This document shows, one piece after another, positions 1 to 7,180 of a stretch of DNA of 14,358 bases (within the stretch, counting starts at the first letter, position 1; the number at the start of each line of letters is the position of its first letter). The position numbers and the translations under genes are program-made. This DNA is from an uncultured Dorea sp. (GTDB lineage: Bacteria > Bacillota_A > Clostridia > Lachnospirales > Lachnospiraceae): NCBI GenBank assembly GCA_910579015.1, contig CAJTRO010000010.1, positions 73,463 through 87,820 on the forward strand, in the 5' to 3' direction. Under the pieces are notes generated by a model. That model was not told the origin of the DNA and did no database searches. It worked only from the letters and a program-made list of their open reading frames with translations.

Positions 1-239
1 TCCTTGAACTGCGGGACAAGCTCAAGCTGGAGGATGCGTTGGAGCATATTGCCATGGAGGCCGGGGCGCCGGCAAAGAGTGAATATCACAATGAGATCCA
101 GGGCGATGCGATCGAGGCGTTAGTTGCGCTTGGATACGGAAGTACCGAGGCGTTAAAGGCGGTCAGGAAGGTTGAGATAGATGATAAGATGGGGACGGAG
201 GATGTATTGAAGCTGGCGTTGAAGTATATGACTGTCTAG
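1..239 (+). CDS. ruvA: Holliday junction branch migration protein RuvA, C-terminal part (5' end outside window)
   Basis: The frame is open from the window edge (first full codon at base 3) to the TAG at 237-239, giving about 78 residues. They match the C-terminal half of RuvA: an acidic, flexible linker followed by the small three-helix domain III, with the pattern GDAIEALVALGYG then ALKAV and a closing DVLKLALKYM. In the family this domain contacts RuvB and modulates its ATPase at Holliday junctions, while the missing N-terminal domains bind the four-way DNA. The ruvB start lies 21 bp downstream, the usual ruvAB operon order. The identification rests on the C-terminal domain plus the neighbour; no N-terminal motif can be checked here. 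Confidence 0.9.
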   Translation, partial: LELRDKLKLEDALEHIAMEAGAPAKSEYHNEIQGDAIEALVALGYGSTEALKAVRKVEIDDKMGTEDVLKLALKYMTV

Positions 240-260
240 AAATAGGGGGAGGAAAAGGAT

Positions 261-1266
261 ATGGGCAGAAGGATTATCACGGCAGAGAATCTTGAGGAGG
301 ATGTTAAGATAGAGGAACACCTGCGTCCGCAGCTTTTGAAGGATTATGTGGGGCAGGAGAAGGCGAAGGAGACCTTGAAGATTTATATAGAGGCTGCAAA
401 AGCCAGGAATGAGGCGCTGGATCACGTGTTGTTCTATGGTCCGCCCGGATTGGGAAAGACAACTCTTGCAGGGATCATTGCCAATGAGATGAATGTGAAT
501 ATCAAGATCACCTCCGGTCCGGCGATCGAGAAGCCGGGGGAGATGGCGGCTATCCTGAATAACCTCCAGGAGGGATATTCTGTTCGTCGATGAGATCCAC
601 AGGCTGAATCGGCAGGTGGAGGAGGTGCTCTATCCGGCGATGGAGGATTATGCGATCGACATCATGATCGGAAAGGGTGCAAGCGCAAGGTCGATCCGTC
701 TGGATCTTCCGAAGTTCACTCTGGTGGGCGCGACGACGCGCGCGGGGATGCTGACGGCGCCTCTGCGGGACCGCTTCGGAGTCATGAACCGCATGGAGTT
801 CTATACGATAGAAGAATTGAAGACCATTATCCTGCGTTCTGCGAAGGTTCTGGATGTGGGGATTGACGAGAAGGGCGCCTACGCGCTTGCAAGAAGGTCA
901 AGAGGGACGCCCAGGCTTGCGAACCGTCTGCTTAAGAGAGTGCGGGATTTTGCCCAGGTGAAGTATGATGGATATATTACGGATGAGGTGGCGAACTATG
1001 CGCTTGATCTTCTGGAGGTTGACAAGGAGGGGCTTGACCAGACCGACCGGGAGCTTCTGTATGTGATGATCGACAAGTTTCTGGGAGGCCCTGTGGGGTT
1101 AGATACTCTTGCGGCGGCGATCGGAGAGGACGCGGGAACGATTGAAGATGTGTATGAGCCTTATCTTCTTAAGAACGGATTTATCCAGAGGACGCCAAGG
1201 GGCAGGGTTGTGACGGATGCGGCGTATGTGCATCTTGGAATTTCACGTGAAATTATAGAAAAATAG
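261..1266 (+). pseudogene. ruvB: Holliday junction helicase motor RuvB, frame broken by an apparent 2-bp deletion
   Basis: RuvB is the AAA+ ring motor that drives branch migration with RuvA. The first 105 codons (from ATG 261, after a GGGGGAGG ribosome site) carry Walker A GPPGLGKT at residues 60-67 and the GPAIEKPGEMAAIL segment. The frame then runs out at TGA 591-593. From 574 the rest of RuvB continues in another frame: Walker B FVDEIHRL, the EEVLYPAMED stretch, GATTRAG sensor region, arginine-finger APLRDRFG, and the winged-helix end IQRTPRGR, stopping at 1264-1266. Family alignment expects Glu-Gly-Asp at the junction, but the DNA reads GAGGGAT where GAGGGAGAT would be needed, a GA unit lost from GAGA. 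Repairing two bases gives 335 residues, the normal length. It may be a real mutation, a mixed population or an assembly error. No internal restart with a good ribosome site is visible for the second part (GTG 616 is poor). Confidence 0.9.
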
Positions 1267-1295
1267 TTGGTTTTTATAGAAGATTAGTTTATAAT
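1267..1295 (+). promoter_or_regulatory. sigma-A-type promoter for zapA
   Basis: A perfect TATAAT -10 box at 1290-1295 lies 17 bp after TTGGTT at 1267-1272, which keeps the TTG of the -35 consensus. It begins directly after the ruvB stop codon and sits 37 bp before the zapA start, so zapA has its own transcription start near base 1302. Inference from sequence only. Confidence 0.65.
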
Positions 1296-1332
1296 AGTTA
1301 TCAGAGATTAAGAATTTTCGAGGAGGCTTCTA

Positions 1333-1746
1333 ATGGCATCATCAAAAAACTTTACGGAAGTATTAATTGGGGGAAAAGTATTTACCCTGAGCGGTTTTGA
1401 AAGTGAAGATTATCTCCAGAAGGTATCTACATATCTGAATCATAAGATTGAAGAGTGCAGTAACAGTGAGGGATACCGGAAGCAGAGCGCCGAGACCAGA
1501 AGCATCTTGCTTGCGCTGAATATTGCAGATGATTATTTTAAGGCAAAGAGACAGGGCGGTACGCTGGAAAGTGATATAGAGGCAAAGGATAAGGAGATGT
1601 ATGATCTGAAGCATGAGTTGATATCGGTTCAGATCAAGCTGGAGAATGCAGAGAAGTCCATGGACAGGCTTAAGGAGGAGAATAAGGAGTTCCAGATGAA
1701 GATTGTCCAGCTGGAGACGGAGATAAAGAATAATCGTAAGAAATAG
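1333..1746 (+). CDS. zapA: Cell division protein ZapA
   Basis: ZapA stabilises and cross-links FtsZ filaments at the division site. The 137-residue product opens with the family's compact head: F/V-rich strands (TEVLIGGKVFTLSG), then SEDYLQKVSTYLNHKIEE and the LLALNIADDYFK helix. The rest, about residues 75-137, is a charged coiled coil (KHELISVQIKLENAEKSM and on), longer than in the roughly 85-residue Bacillus form. The ATG at 1333 follows AGGAGG (1321-1326) with 6 bp spacing. It has its own promoter upstream and a hairpin terminator whose stem begins in its stop codon, so it can be transcribed as a single-gene unit. Position after ruvAB and before a U32 peptidase is a common clostridial arrangement. 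Confidence 0.85.
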   Translation: MASSKNFTEVLIGGKVFTLSGFESEDYLQKVSTYLNHKIEECSNSEGYRKQSAETRSILLALNIADDYFKAKRQGGTLESDIEAKDKEMYDLKHELISVQIKLENAEKSMDRLKEENKEFQMKIVQLETEIKNNRKK

Positions 1747-1769
1747 GCTGTCTTTAGACAGCCTTTTTT
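1745..1769 (+). terminator. Intrinsic terminator after zapA
   Basis: GGCTGTC (1746-1752), loop TTTA, GACAGCC (1757-1763), then six T (1764-1769). The stem uses the last base of the zapA stop codon, and A1745-T1764 can extend it. It lies only 15 bp before the ATG of the next gene, so that gene needs readthrough or a promoter inside zapA. Confidence 0.85.
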
Positions 1770-1784
1770 AAAGAGGAAGGGAAT

Positions 1785-3935
1785 ATGAAGAGACAAGTTG
1801 AGATACTGGCGCCGGCGGGCTCCCTTGAGAGCCTCAAAGCGGCTGTCTGCGCGGGAGCAGACGCGGTATATGTGGGCGGAGCAAGGTTCGGGGCGAGGGC
1901 GTATGCGAAGAATTTGTCCGAAGAAGAGCTTCTTCGGGCTATCGATTATGTCCATATTCATGGGAGACGGATTTATCTTACAGTAAATACGCTGCTTAAG
2001 GATGGGGAGATCGATCAGCTGTATGATTATCTGCTCCCCTATTATCTGCGGGGACTGGACGGAGTGATCGTGCAGGATATCGGGGTGATCGAATATCTGC
2101 GGACGCATTTTTTGGATCTGCCCATTCATGCCAGCACCCAGATGACGATCACGGGGACGGACGGAGCGGCATTTCTTATGCGTCAGGGGATTACGCGCGT
2201 GGTTCTGGCCAGGGAGCTGTCTCTTGGGGAGATACGCAGGGTAAAGCAGGAGACGGGGCTTGAGATAGAATGCTTTGTTCACGGAGCCTTGTGCTATTGC
2301 TATTCGGGACAGTGCCTGCTCAGCAGTATGATCGGAGGGCGGAGCGGGAACCGCGGACAGTGTGCTCAGCCCTGCCGTCTGCCCTACAGTGCCAAGGCGG
2401 GGAAGCCGGCGGACATGATGAGCCTTAAGGATCTGTGCACCATCGACATGATACCAAAGCTTGTGGAGGCGGGGATCGATTCTTTTAAGATCGAAGGACG
2501 GATGAAGCAGCCGGATTATGTCTATACGGTGGTGAGCATGTACCGGAAATATACGGATCTGTACATACAGAAGGGCGCCGGGAACTATAAGGTGGAGGAC
2601 AAAGACCGGGAAAGACTGCTTGGGGTGTATACAAGAAGAGGATACACGGACGGGTATTATGAACGTAAGAACGGGAGGGAGATGATATCTTTTGAACGTC
2701 CCTCACAAAAGGAACCGCCTTTGGAATATTGCCCGCCAAAGGAATTGCAAGAAAAAATTAATGGTAATTTAATACTTTTTTCCGGAGAGCGTGCTAAACT
2801 GGTACTGGAATATCGTACCGGCAGAGTGGAGTGCACAGGCGGGATCGTACAGCCGGCCATGCGTCAGCCTCTGACAGGGGACAGAGTTGAGAAGCAGATG
2901 AGAAAGACCGGGAATACCTGCTTCTGCTTTGACAGGCTTTCCATCGAGATGAAGGGAGAAGTGTTTCTTCCGATGCAGGCGTTGAACGAGCTTCGAAGAG
3001 AGGGGCTTTTAAGGCTTGAGGAGTGTATTCTTGAAGATTACAGGCGGAAGAGCCCTGAGAAGCTGTCTGATGGAATCAGCATGGATAGCAGATATCCGGG
3101 AACAGACCTGAAAGGGGTTCTGTCGTGCGTGGTCCAGACGCGGGAGCAGTTAGAAGAAGCGCTTGGCTGCGCGTATATGGAAGTCATCTATGTTGACAGC
3201 GGGCTGGGGCTTAAGAAGGAGATCCGGCAGTTGATCTTAAGAAACAGGAGCAGATGCAGATACTATCTTGCCCTGCCTTACATCTGCCGCGAGACTCATG
3301 CGAAGCAGTGGGAAAGTCTGTATGCCTGTGTGTCCGGCGAAGGGGCGGATAACGGGATCTATGACGGCGTGCTGGTCCGGAACTGGGAAAGCCTTTCAAG
3401 GCTTAAGGCACTTGGATATGACAAAGATATTTGTCTGGATCAGAATCTGTATGTATTTAACAGATATGGGAAATCTTTTATTAACCGCCAGGGATCCAGG
3501 CGGTATGCGGCGCCTTTGGAACTGAATGCAAGAGAGCTTAGAACTCTTGATATCCAGGGAGCGGTTATGAATGTATATGGATATCAGCCCGTGATGGTTA
3601 CGGCAAACTGTATCCTCGAGACCACGGACAGGTGCCGGAAGGAAGAGGGGTACACAGATATCCGGGACCGCTGTAAGAAACGTTTTGCTGTGCGGACATG
3701 CTGCAAGTACTGCTATAATGTGATCTATAACAGCGAGCCTGTGTTTCTTGCAGATCTTGCAGAGGAGATTATGGAATTATCCCCCGGGGAGTTAAGACTT
3801 GATTTTACTATAGAGACCAGGGAAGAGACGCGCCGGATACTGGAGACGTATGTGGATGCGTTCATCCATAAAAGGAGTGTGGAGGCGCCGTCTTCTGGGT
3901 ATACAAGAGGTCATTTCAGGCGGGGAGTAAAGTAG
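1785..3935 (+). CDS. U32 family peptidase-like protein with DUF3656-type C-terminal region (RlhA/YrrO relative)
   Basis: The 716-residue product starts with the U32 barrel (EILAPAGSLESLKAAVCAGADAV at residues 6-28) and carries the family signature ECFVHGALCYCYSGQCLLSS at residues 162-181. Cysteines 170, 177, 193 and 197 form the four-Cys set that in RlhA/TrhP-type members binds an iron-sulfur cluster. The long second half, with the late CCKYCYNV segment near residue 640, matches the size and layout of U32 proteins with a DUF3656 region, such as E. coli RlhA. Although named peptidases (after PrtC collagenase), characterised members of this architecture hydroxylate rRNA or tRNA, so RNA modification is at least as likely as proteolysis; this is inference. 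The ATG at 1785 follows a purine-rich GAGGAAGGG site. rodA starts 8 bp after the stop, suggesting cotranscription. Confidence 0.85.
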   Translation: MKRQVEILAPAGSLESLKAAVCAGADAVYVGGARFGARAYAKNLSEEELLRAIDYVHIHGRRIYLTVNTLLKDGEIDQLYDYLLPYYLRGLDGVIVQDIGVIEYLRTHFLDLPIHASTQMTITGTDGAAFLMRQGITRVVLARELSLGEIRRVKQETGLEIECFVHGALCYCYSGQCLLSSMIGGRSGNRGQCAQPCRLPYSAKAGKPADMMSLKDLCTIDMIPKLVEAGIDSFKIEGRMKQPDYVYTVVSMYRKYTDLYIQKGAGNYKVEDKDRERLLGVYTRRGYTDGYYERKNGREMISFERPSQKEPPLEYCPPKELQEKINGNLILFSGERAKLVLEYRTGRVECTGGIVQPAMRQPLTGDRVEKQMRKTGNTCFCFDRLSIEMKGEVFLPMQALNELRREGLLRLEECILEDYRRKSPEKLSDGISMDSRYPGTDLKGVLSCVVQTREQLEEALGCAYMEVIYVDSGLGLKKEIRQLILRNRSRCRYYLALPYICRETHAKQWESLYACVSGEGADNGIYDGVLVRNWESLSRLKALGYDKDICLDQNLYVFNRYGKSFINRQGSRRYAAPLELNARELRTLDIQGAVMNVYGYQPVMVTANCILETTDRCRKEEGYTDIRDRCKKRFAVRTCCKYCYNVIYNSEPVFLADLAEEIMELSPGELRLDFTIETREETRRILETYVDAFIHKRSVEAPSSGYTRGHFRRGVK

Positions 3936-3943
3936 GTGGAGAA

Positions 3944-5416
3944 TTGGTAAATATTATTGTTGAATTGTCAAAATATATGATGATCGTTCTGATCGTGATG
4001 TACACATATCTGTGTTTCAGTATTTTCGGGTACAGTGATCTTGATCGTCAGAAGAGTATGCTTAGAAGACAGAATATCCTGATGTTTATGATACATATCG
4101 TGGCGTTTCTTGTGATGTATCTTCAGAAGGAGGACGTCAAGATCCTTGCGTTTTATGTGATCCAGGTGATTCTGTTTGCCATAACCATACTGCTGTATAC
4201 AGGGTTCTACCCGAAGTCGTCAAGGCTTGTGGTCAATAACATGTGTATGCTTTTATGTATCGGCATGATCAGCCTCACAAGGCTGAACTATGACAAGGCG
4301 GTGAAGCAGTATGTGATAGCGGCCGGAGCGATAGCGGTGAGTTTCGCGGTTCCGGTGATCATCCGGAAGTGGGGAAAGCTCTCGGAGTGGAGGAATCTGT
4401 ATGCGGCGGCAGGTATTGTGTCTCTTGCCGTTGTAGTGGTGGCGGGACGCGTGTCATACGGGGCGAAGCTTGGCTTTACCGTCGCGGGTATCAGCATCCA
4501 GCCTTCGGAGCTGGTGAAGATCATCTTCGTATTCTTTGTGGCGTCCAGCTTCAAGCTGTCCATGGAGTTCCGCAACATTGTGATCACGACGGCGCTTGCG
4601 GCATTCCATGTGCTGATCCTGGTGGCCTCAAAGGATCTTGGAGCGGCGCTGATCATATTCGTGGTGTATCTGGCGATGCTGTATGTGGCGACGCACCAGT
4701 TCCTGTATGTGGCGGCCGGGCTTGGCTCGGGCAGTGTGGCGGCTGTGGGCGCCTATTATCTGTTCGGCCATGTGAGGACCAGGGTTGAGGCGTGGAAGGA
4801 TCCTTTTGCCGTCTATGACAACGGCGGATACCAGGTGGCGCAGTCTTTATTTGCCATAGGAACAGGCGGATGGTTCGGGATGGGGTTATTTGAAGGGATG
4901 CCTGATAAGATTCCGGTTGCGGACGAGGATTTCATCTTTTCCGCTATAGCGGAGGAGCTGGGACTGATATTTGCGCTGTGTATGATCCTGATCTGTGTCA
5001 GCTGTTATGTGATGTTCTTGAACATTGCCATGCAGCTTCATAATATGTTCTATAAGCTGGTGGCGCTGGGGCTTGGAACCTGTTATATTTTCCAGGCATT
5101 TTTGAATATCGGCGGGGTAACGAAGTTTATCCCTTCTACGGGTGTGACGCTGCCCCTGGTAAGCTATGGCGGAAGCTCGCTGTTAAGCTCGCTGGTCATG
5201 TTTGCGATCATCCAGGGGTTATATATAGTAAGAGAAGACGAGGAAGAGGATATTGAAAGAAGGAAAAAGGAAAGGTTACGAGCAAAGAGAAACCGACAGG
5301 CGGCTTACGCGGAAGAGAGAAAAGATGGAGATGTCCCGAAAAGAGCGCAGAGAAGCCGACCAGAAAGACCGGAAAAAGGCCAGAGAAAAGCGCGCAAGGA
5401 ACAAAGAGTTCGCTAG
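3944..5416 (+). CDS. SEDS peptidoglycan glycosyltransferase, FtsW/RodA/SpoVE family
   Basis: SEDS proteins polymerise lipid II into glycan strands in the membrane together with a class B PBP. The 490-residue product has about ten hydrophobic segments and the family motifs: IQPSELVKI (residues 185-193), KDLGAAL (230-236), the external loop KDPFAVYDNGGYQVAQS (285-301), ADEDFIFSAIAEELG (326-340), and the closing NIGGVTKFIPSTGVTLPLVSYGGSSLL (388-414; all but the flanks shown). After residue 430 comes a roughly 60-residue, very charged cytoplasmic tail that overlaps the next gene in another frame. The start is a TTG just after AGGTGG (3934-3939), with rather short spacing; an ATG at 3974 is the alternative. 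The sequence does not tell FtsW from RodA or SpoVE, but pairing with a short class B PBP resembles the RodA-PbpA pair of actinobacteria. Confidence 0.9.
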   Translation: MVNIIVELSKYMMIVLIVMYTYLCFSIFGYSDLDRQKSMLRRQNILMFMIHIVAFLVMYLQKEDVKILAFYVIQVILFAITILLYTGFYPKSSRLVVNNMCMLLCIGMISLTRLNYDKAVKQYVIAAGAIAVSFAVPVIIRKWGKLSEWRNLYAAAGIVSLAVVVVAGRVSYGAKLGFTVAGISIQPSELVKIIFVFFVASSFKLSMEFRNIVITTALAAFHVLILVASKDLGAALIIFVVYLAMLYVATHQFLYVAAGLGSGSVAAVGAYYLFGHVRTRVEAWKDPFAVYDNGGYQVAQSLFAIGTGGWFGMGLFEGMPDKIPVADEDFIFSAIAEELGLIFALCMILICVSCYVMFLNIAMQLHNMFYKLVALGLGTCYIFQAFLNIGGVTKFIPSTGVTLPLVSYGGSSLLSSLVMFAIIQGLYIVREDEEEDIERRKKERLRAKRNRQAAYAEERKDGDVPKRAQRSRPERPEKGQRKARKEQRVR

Positions 5417-6788
5417 GGTTACGTATATCTTCGTGGCGCTGTTTCTGGGAATGATGGGATATATCGCTTATTTTCAGGCGGCAAGAAGCGAGGAGTTCAT
5501 CCAGAGCCCTTATAATGCGAGAAAGGATTCCTATGCCGACCGGGTAGTAAGAGGAGATATTCTGGACGGTCAGGGCAGGGTGCTTGCCAGGACGCAGGTG
5601 TCAGAGGACGGGACCGAGACGAGAGAGTATCCATACGGGAATATGTTCGCCCATGTGCTGGGTTACTGCGACCATGGGAAATCCGGTCTGGAATCGGTGG
5701 AAAATTTTAATCTGCTTACATCGAATGCATTTTTTCTGGAAAAACTTAAGAATGAATTCCAGGGGCAGAAGCATAAGGGAGACAGTGTTGTGACGACGCT
5801 GAACCTGGATCTGCAACAGGCGGCATATGACGCGATGGGGAGCCGGAAAGGCGCGGTGGTTGTCATGGAGCCGAGTACCGGAAAGATTCTTACGATGCTG
5901 TCAAAGCCGGACTTTGATCCCAATACGGCCGCGGCAGACTGGGAAGCGCTGAACGCGGACGACACCGGAGTGCTTTTGAACCGGGCCACGCAGGGACAGT
6001 ACGCGCCGGGATCCACGTTCAAGATGATAACCACCCTTGAATTCATGAGAGAAGATCCGGGATATATAGATTACAGTTACGATTGCAGCGGGGCGATAGA
6101 GGAGAACGGTTCGACGATCCATTGCTATGGCGGAAAGGTGCACGGACATGTGTCGCTGACGGACAGCGTGGCTTATTCCTGTAACACGTCGTTCTGTAAT
6201 ATCGGACGGTCGCTGGATACGGCGGCGTTCAAGAATACGGCCAGGGAGCTTCTGTTCGACTCAAAGCTTCCGTCTGTGCTGCCATACAGTAAGAGTAAGT
6301 GCTTCCCGAACGAGGGTGTGGGCAGTGTGGAGAAGATGGCCACGGCCATGGGACAGGGCAAGACGCAGGTAAGCCCGTATCATATGGCGCTGATCACATG
6401 TGCGATCGCCAATGGAGGCGTCCTGATGAAGCCTTATCTGACAGATTCCATCACGAATTATTCCGGGCAGGAGATCAAAAAGAATCTTCCGGAGGAATAT
6501 AAGACGCTGATGGCGGTGGAGGAGGCCGCGCAGCTTAAGCAGTATATGACGAGCGTTGTAGACTACGGCACGGCGTCACCCGTACTTGGCGGACAGAGCT
6601 ATACGGCGGCGGGAAAGACCGGAACGGCTGAGTACAGCTCTGACAAGGAGAAGGATCATTCCTGGTTTATCGGGATGACGAATATAGAGAATCCGGAGCT
6701 GGTGATCAGCGTGATCATTGAATCGGCAGACGGTGAAGCGAGCGCGGTGAATGTGGCAAAACAGGTGTTTGACGCATATTACCGTTGA
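5325..6788 (+). CDS. Class B penicillin-binding protein (peptidoglycan transpeptidase), short PbpA-like form
   Basis: This enzyme cross-links peptidoglycan outside the membrane and is the expected partner of the SEDS protein just upstream. Counting from the upstream TTG at 5253 (511 residues), a basic cytoplasmic tail precedes one membrane anchor (about 55-75), a short N-terminal domain, and the transpeptidase domain with STFK (254-257, Ser254 the nucleophile), SCN (309-311) and KTG (455-457). All catalytic motifs are intact. I chose ATG 5325 (487 residues) because GGAAGAGAG precedes it at a workable distance; ATG 5331 and TTG 5253 remain possible. All workable starts lie inside the rodA-like gene because the anchor begins right after that gene's stop, so the overlap is at least about 86 bp. 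It lacks the large dimerisation domain of PBP2/FtsI and is closer in size to mycobacterial PbpA. Confidence 0.9.
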   Translation: MEMSRKERREADQKDRKKAREKRARNKEFARVTYIFVALFLGMMGYIAYFQAARSEEFIQSPYNARKDSYADRVVRGDILDGQGRVLARTQVSEDGTETREYPYGNMFAHVLGYCDHGKSGLESVENFNLLTSNAFFLEKLKNEFQGQKHKGDSVVTTLNLDLQQAAYDAMGSRKGAVVVMEPSTGKILTMLSKPDFDPNTAAADWEALNADDTGVLLNRATQGQYAPGSTFKMITTLEFMREDPGYIDYSYDCSGAIEENGSTIHCYGGKVHGHVSLTDSVAYSCNTSFCNIGRSLDTAAFKNTARELLFDSKLPSVLPYSKSKCFPNEGVGSVEKMATAMGQGKTQVSPYHMALITCAIANGGVLMKPYLTDSITNYSGQEIKKNLPEEYKTLMAVEEAAQLKQYMTSVVDYGTASPVLGGQSYTAAGKTGTAEYSSDKEKDHSWFIGMTNIENPELVISVIIESADGEASAVNVAKQVFDAYYR

Positions 6789-6855
6789 TGACGGCTGTTT
6801 ATAGGATTTTTTATGAAAATATCCGGAAAGTTTTGGTATACAAAAGGGGTGGAAT

Positions 6856-7179
6856 ATGAGATACTATAAACATCTATATCTGGCTGAGGGGCTTGGGAAG
6901 AAGAAGGATAAGATCATCAGGAAGCTTAATGAGAAGAAGCTTCTGATGAATATCCATGTCATCATACTGGCTCAGAACGGGAAGGATCAGTTGGAGATCT
7001 ATCATCCGATGATCTTATTACAGCCGGATTTCCCGCAGGATGATTTTCTGGTGGTCGGGATCGCAAAAGATTATGAAGATGCGATAGAACTTGTGGAAGA
7101 AATCGTTCAGGAAGTGTATAATGAAACAAAAGGGGCAGACATTCGTTCCTATATATTAGAGAGAGAACAGGAAGAGTAA
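6856..7179 (+). CDS. Conserved-looking 107-residue protein of unknown function
   Basis: I do not recognise a named family. The product is soluble, with no signal peptide or membrane segment. It begins with a basic stretch (KHLYLAEGLGKKKDKIIRKL), then a hydrophobic strand MNIHVIILAQNG, a middle QLEIYHPMILLQPDF, a second strand DFLVVGIAKDYEDAIELV, and an acidic helix to the end. That alternation suggests a small alpha/beta fold. The ATG follows GGGGTGG with 4 bp spacing. Its TAA is one base before the ATG of the DUF2953 gene, so the two are almost surely translated together, and that gene is followed by a gerW homologue. A sporulation-related or membrane-partner role is therefore a guess by neighbourhood only. 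Confidence 0.75.
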   Translation: MRYYKHLYLAEGLGKKKDKIIRKLNEKKLLMNIHVIILAQNGKDQLEIYHPMILLQPDFPQDDFLVVGIAKDYEDAIELVEEIVQEVYNETKGADIRSYILEREQEE

Positions 7180-7180
7180 G

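Noticed and set aside
1629..2282. 217-codon open frame on the - strand across zapA and the U32 gene
   Set aside because: It runs through a terminator and two clear genes, has no family features, and is an antisense shadow.
6834..6842. Extended -10-like TGGTATACA before the 107-residue gene
   Set aside because: The start would fall at or after the ribosome site (GGGGTGG), and no -35 box is present.
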